Assembly: GCA_947462335.1 (NCBI GenBank)
Contig: OX381707.1
Coordinates: 78,144,610-78,208,609, forward strand
From: Harmothoe impar
Taxonomy: Eukaryota > Annelida > Polychaeta > Phyllodocida > Polynoidae
Length of the DNA: 64,000 bases
Direction: 5' to 3'
The notes under the pieces are model-generated. The model had not been told where the DNA came from and ran no database searches. It worked only from the letters and a program-made list of their open reading frames with translations. The stretch's first letter is position 1; each line of letters starts with the position of its first letter. Position numbers and translations under genes: made by a program. Below are positions 61,955-64,000 of the stretch, piece by piece.

Positions 61955-63175
61955 GACATGTACTGGGCAGTGATAAATTTCACAGCCCCTGATTTGAACC
62001 CATCTACACAGCTGTTTTGCCTACATGCAGAAGGCAACTTGTTCCACAAATCAATCCCCCTGTATATATGGGACTTCGTCGAGAACCTGGCTTCTTGTAA
62101 TACGGATAGAGTAACTCCATTGTATTAGTTGCTCTGGTTACAGTACCATTGTTCCTTGCCAGCTTAACAGATATACCAGTGATGGCATTATTATATTTAG
62201 TATTATAGACATATTTGTGTATTAACATCACCAACTGTAGGTCATGTCTAATACTTAGAAACATCACACCACTATCATTGTGTAAGCTTAGCAAATTATA
62301 TTTTAAACGTACCTTTAGGCACACTCTCAGACATCTGTTTTGCACACCTTGGAGTCTATTTTGGTCCTTAATTGTTAAACCATTGTAGAGGTACCCACAA
62401 TATTCTAGTACAAGTGCTATGGTCTGTTTAAAAACTAAACAGGCCACATGTTTGGACATCTGGTCCCTTATTTTCCAAATAAACTTAGTCTACCAGAAGC
62501 AGCACTTATGGATTTGCCAATAGTTTTGTCAAGATTTAACCTGGAGTCCAATATAATGCCCAGATACTCATAATCATTACATTGGGATAAGATGTGACCT
62601 CCCATGTCTATTTTCAGTACACGTGGGTGGTCTGTTTCACTAGCTGGGAAACTGATTACCTTTGTTTTATCAGTGTTAATACAGAGCCCACTGGCGCTGA
62701 ACCATTCATATATTGTGGTTGCATCTTCTTGCAACAATGAGGCCGAAGCCATTGCCGAGGGATTTGATACATAGAAAAGTACATCGTCCGCATACATTAT
62801 TATTTTACTATGACGAACAATATCAGGTAATTTATTTACAAAGCAGATGAACAGTAGGGGTCCCAATATTGAACCTTGCAGTACTCCGTAGGTGATGGAC
62901 TTTTTACTAGATTTATGATTATTACAAACTACGCGCTGACTTCGATTGTTTAGGTAAGCGCGCAACCAGTCTGTGAGTAATTCTGGCAATCCCAAATCTC
63001 TCATCCTGTGTATTAGCTCACCGTGGTGTATCGAATCAAAGGCTTTCCGCACATCCAGAAAGCAGGCTGATACCACCTCCCCTTTATCACGTGATCTATA
63101 TAGATCATTCATTAGTTTGAAGACCGCATCATTAGTGCCTCTGGATGTGTCTGGATATTCTTTTCACTCTGTCTT
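61955..63175 (-). pseudogene. 5'-truncated LINE: reverse transcriptase fragment
   Basis: On the - strand, the frame 63112-62468 encodes RT domains: CFLDVRKAFDSIHH, YGVLQGSILGPLLF, the catalytic YADD (IIMYADDVLFY), NTDKTKVISF and YEYLGIILDS. The frame then shifts (about 62460-62468) into 62459-62004, and shifts again before a WNKLP-type C-terminal segment. That segment runs across the Polinton target site into 51452-51425. It belongs to the Jockey/CR1-like group of non-LTR elements. The left part of the ORF (endonuclease) is missing; homology fades at about 63175. Confidence 0.88.
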
Positions 63176-63204
63176 CCTCCTCATATGTCACATAGTTCTG
63201 AGTA

Positions 63205-63331
63205 CCGTAAAACCTCACGTGGAGGCTGCGGCTTGTATGCGAATCAGATCGCTAGTGTGGTTTATAGGATCAGCACAGAGTCAGGGTGTGGCTTATACAT
63301 GAGTTTTTGCTCCTATAGTACAGTATAAAAG
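63205..63331. mobile_element. Half copy of the CCGTAAA MITE
   Basis: Left end CCGTAAAACCTCACG preceded by TA, then the AATCAGATCGCTAGTG segment. The right end is absent where the next MITE begins. Confidence 0.6.
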
Positions 63332-63337
63332 TAATAA

Positions 63338-63581
63338 GAGAGTGGTAACATAACAGGGGGGACCAACATTTGGACCCCTTGAAGGGGGGGGGATAATTTA
63401 GACCCCTCCTGAGGGAGGGACCAAAAAAATTGCACCCCTTTTTGGCAAAAAAGCCTGCGCGTTACTATAGCTCAAAGGGGTCAGCCGCGCTCAATTGCAA
63501 TCTGCCGGGGACCGAAAAAGTTCTGGCCTGCTCGCGTGAAAATCTATGACCTCTCCCTGTTGTAAAAAAATGACCACTCCC
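63338..63581. mobile_element. Harbinger-like MITE, TSD TAA
   Basis: A diverged left end GAGAGTGGTAACATAACAGG and a well-kept right end TTTTTTTGACCACTCCC-type inverse, with TAA on both sides (63335-63337, 63582-63584). Confidence 0.7.
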
Positions 63582-63594
63582 TAAGTAAGACAAC

Positions 63595-63872
63595 TCATGC
63601 CTGACACCACAAAACAATGCAAACAAAGCTTGTGACCGCACCGGCAAAGATATAAACAATACACAGTACAGTGTTTACAGCCTCAGCAATATCCCTCCAT
63701 TTGAACTCAAGCACTTCTTCCTTATTGACACGCTCCTTTCTCACTTTCCCTAAGAGCATTTCCAACCATCTTGGCAGGTCACTCACTGATTGTCTGTGAT
63801 GCAGATTGAGGACCAGAACTGTCACACAGATTGACAGCGCATTCAGGATCATGAAGACAGAGTTGAAGATCA
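63595..63872 (-). CDS. Terminal exon of a nicotinic-acetylcholine-receptor-type channel subunit
   Basis: On the - strand the exon begins after the acceptor GATTTCAG and ends in TGA at 63595-63597. It encodes the end of membrane helix M3 (VFMILNALSICVTVLVLNLHHR, with the family's VLNLHHR), a short cytoplasmic loop, and helix M4 (IAEAVNTVLCIVYIFAGAVT). The M3-M4 loop of about 45 residues is short for the family. The ligand-binding part lies outside the window to the right. An ion channel subunit at the plasma membrane. Confidence 0.85.
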
Positions 63873-63928
63873 CTGAAATCATTAACATATTCTTATATGA
63901 ATTACATTGATAGATGAACGTCTTAGTA

Positions 63929-64000
63929 CCGTAAATTCCCGCGTACTACCCGCGGGTCGTACGCGAACCAAACTCAGCTTTCATTTGATACCAAACAATC
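63929..64000. mobile_element. CCGTAAA MITE running off the window
   Basis: Begins CCGTAAATTCCCGCGTACTA after a TA, in the intron upstream of the channel exon. Confidence 0.6.

Overview
This is animal (metazoan) nuclear DNA from what looks like a marine invertebrate. Three things show this. First, there are spliced host genes: a secreted CUB-domain protein, the last exon of a nicotinic-receptor-type Cys-loop channel, a histone H1 with the metazoan histone 3' stem-loop, and a Frizzled-CRD/Sushi/TIR receptor. Second, the intergenic DNA is AT-rich and crowded with small DNA-transposon families (MITEs), minisatellites and long poly-G/poly-C runs. Third, three classes of autonomous or once-autonomous transposon are present. 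The unusual TIR receptor architecture suggests an invertebrate deuterostome or lophotrochozoan, but the sequence alone does not fix the taxon.

Layout. 1-6674: repeats (17-bp tandem repeats, a fold-back element, MITE fragments). 6675-21835, + strand: a five-exon gene for a secreted CUB protein of about 265 aa; its signal-peptide exon is separated from the CUB exons by a 10.2-kb intron full of MITEs. 21836-23026: repeats. 23027-34578: a very young Ty3/Gypsy-type LTR retrotransposon read on the - strand (5' LTR at the right), with gag, pol in the -1 frame, and two extra ORFs between pol and the 3' LTR that have their own apparent promoter. 34583-38387: a 0.9-kb non-autonomous transposon, hairpins and poly-G. 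38456-39058, - strand: histone H1. 39059-47250: MITEs. 47251-48892, + strand: intronless Frizzled/Sushi/TIR receptor with one stop and one frameshift. 48893-51380: MITEs. 51381-63175: a 5'-truncated LINE on the - strand, split by a 10,490-bp Polinton/Maverick (adintovirus-like) element at 51459-61948. 63176-64000: MITEs and the terminal exon of a nicotinic-receptor-like gene on the - strand.

The most interesting object is the Polinton. It has long terminal inverted repeats, a 6-bp target duplication (CACCTG), a packaging ATPase, two small core-like proteins, a protein of a conserved Polinton family, an integrase with chromodomain, penton-like and hexon-like capsid proteins and an adenain-like protease. 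It has no recognisable DNA polymerase B. The polymerase-sized slot at its left end instead holds an Ala-rich gene on the opposite strand and an unknown Cys-containing gene. Its terminal repeats carry repeated CCAAT boxes, E-boxes and palindromic RFX X-box-like sites. Three of its genes each carry a single break, while the capsid, protease and ATPase frames are intact.

All calls come from reading motifs and reading frames by eye; no database search was possible.
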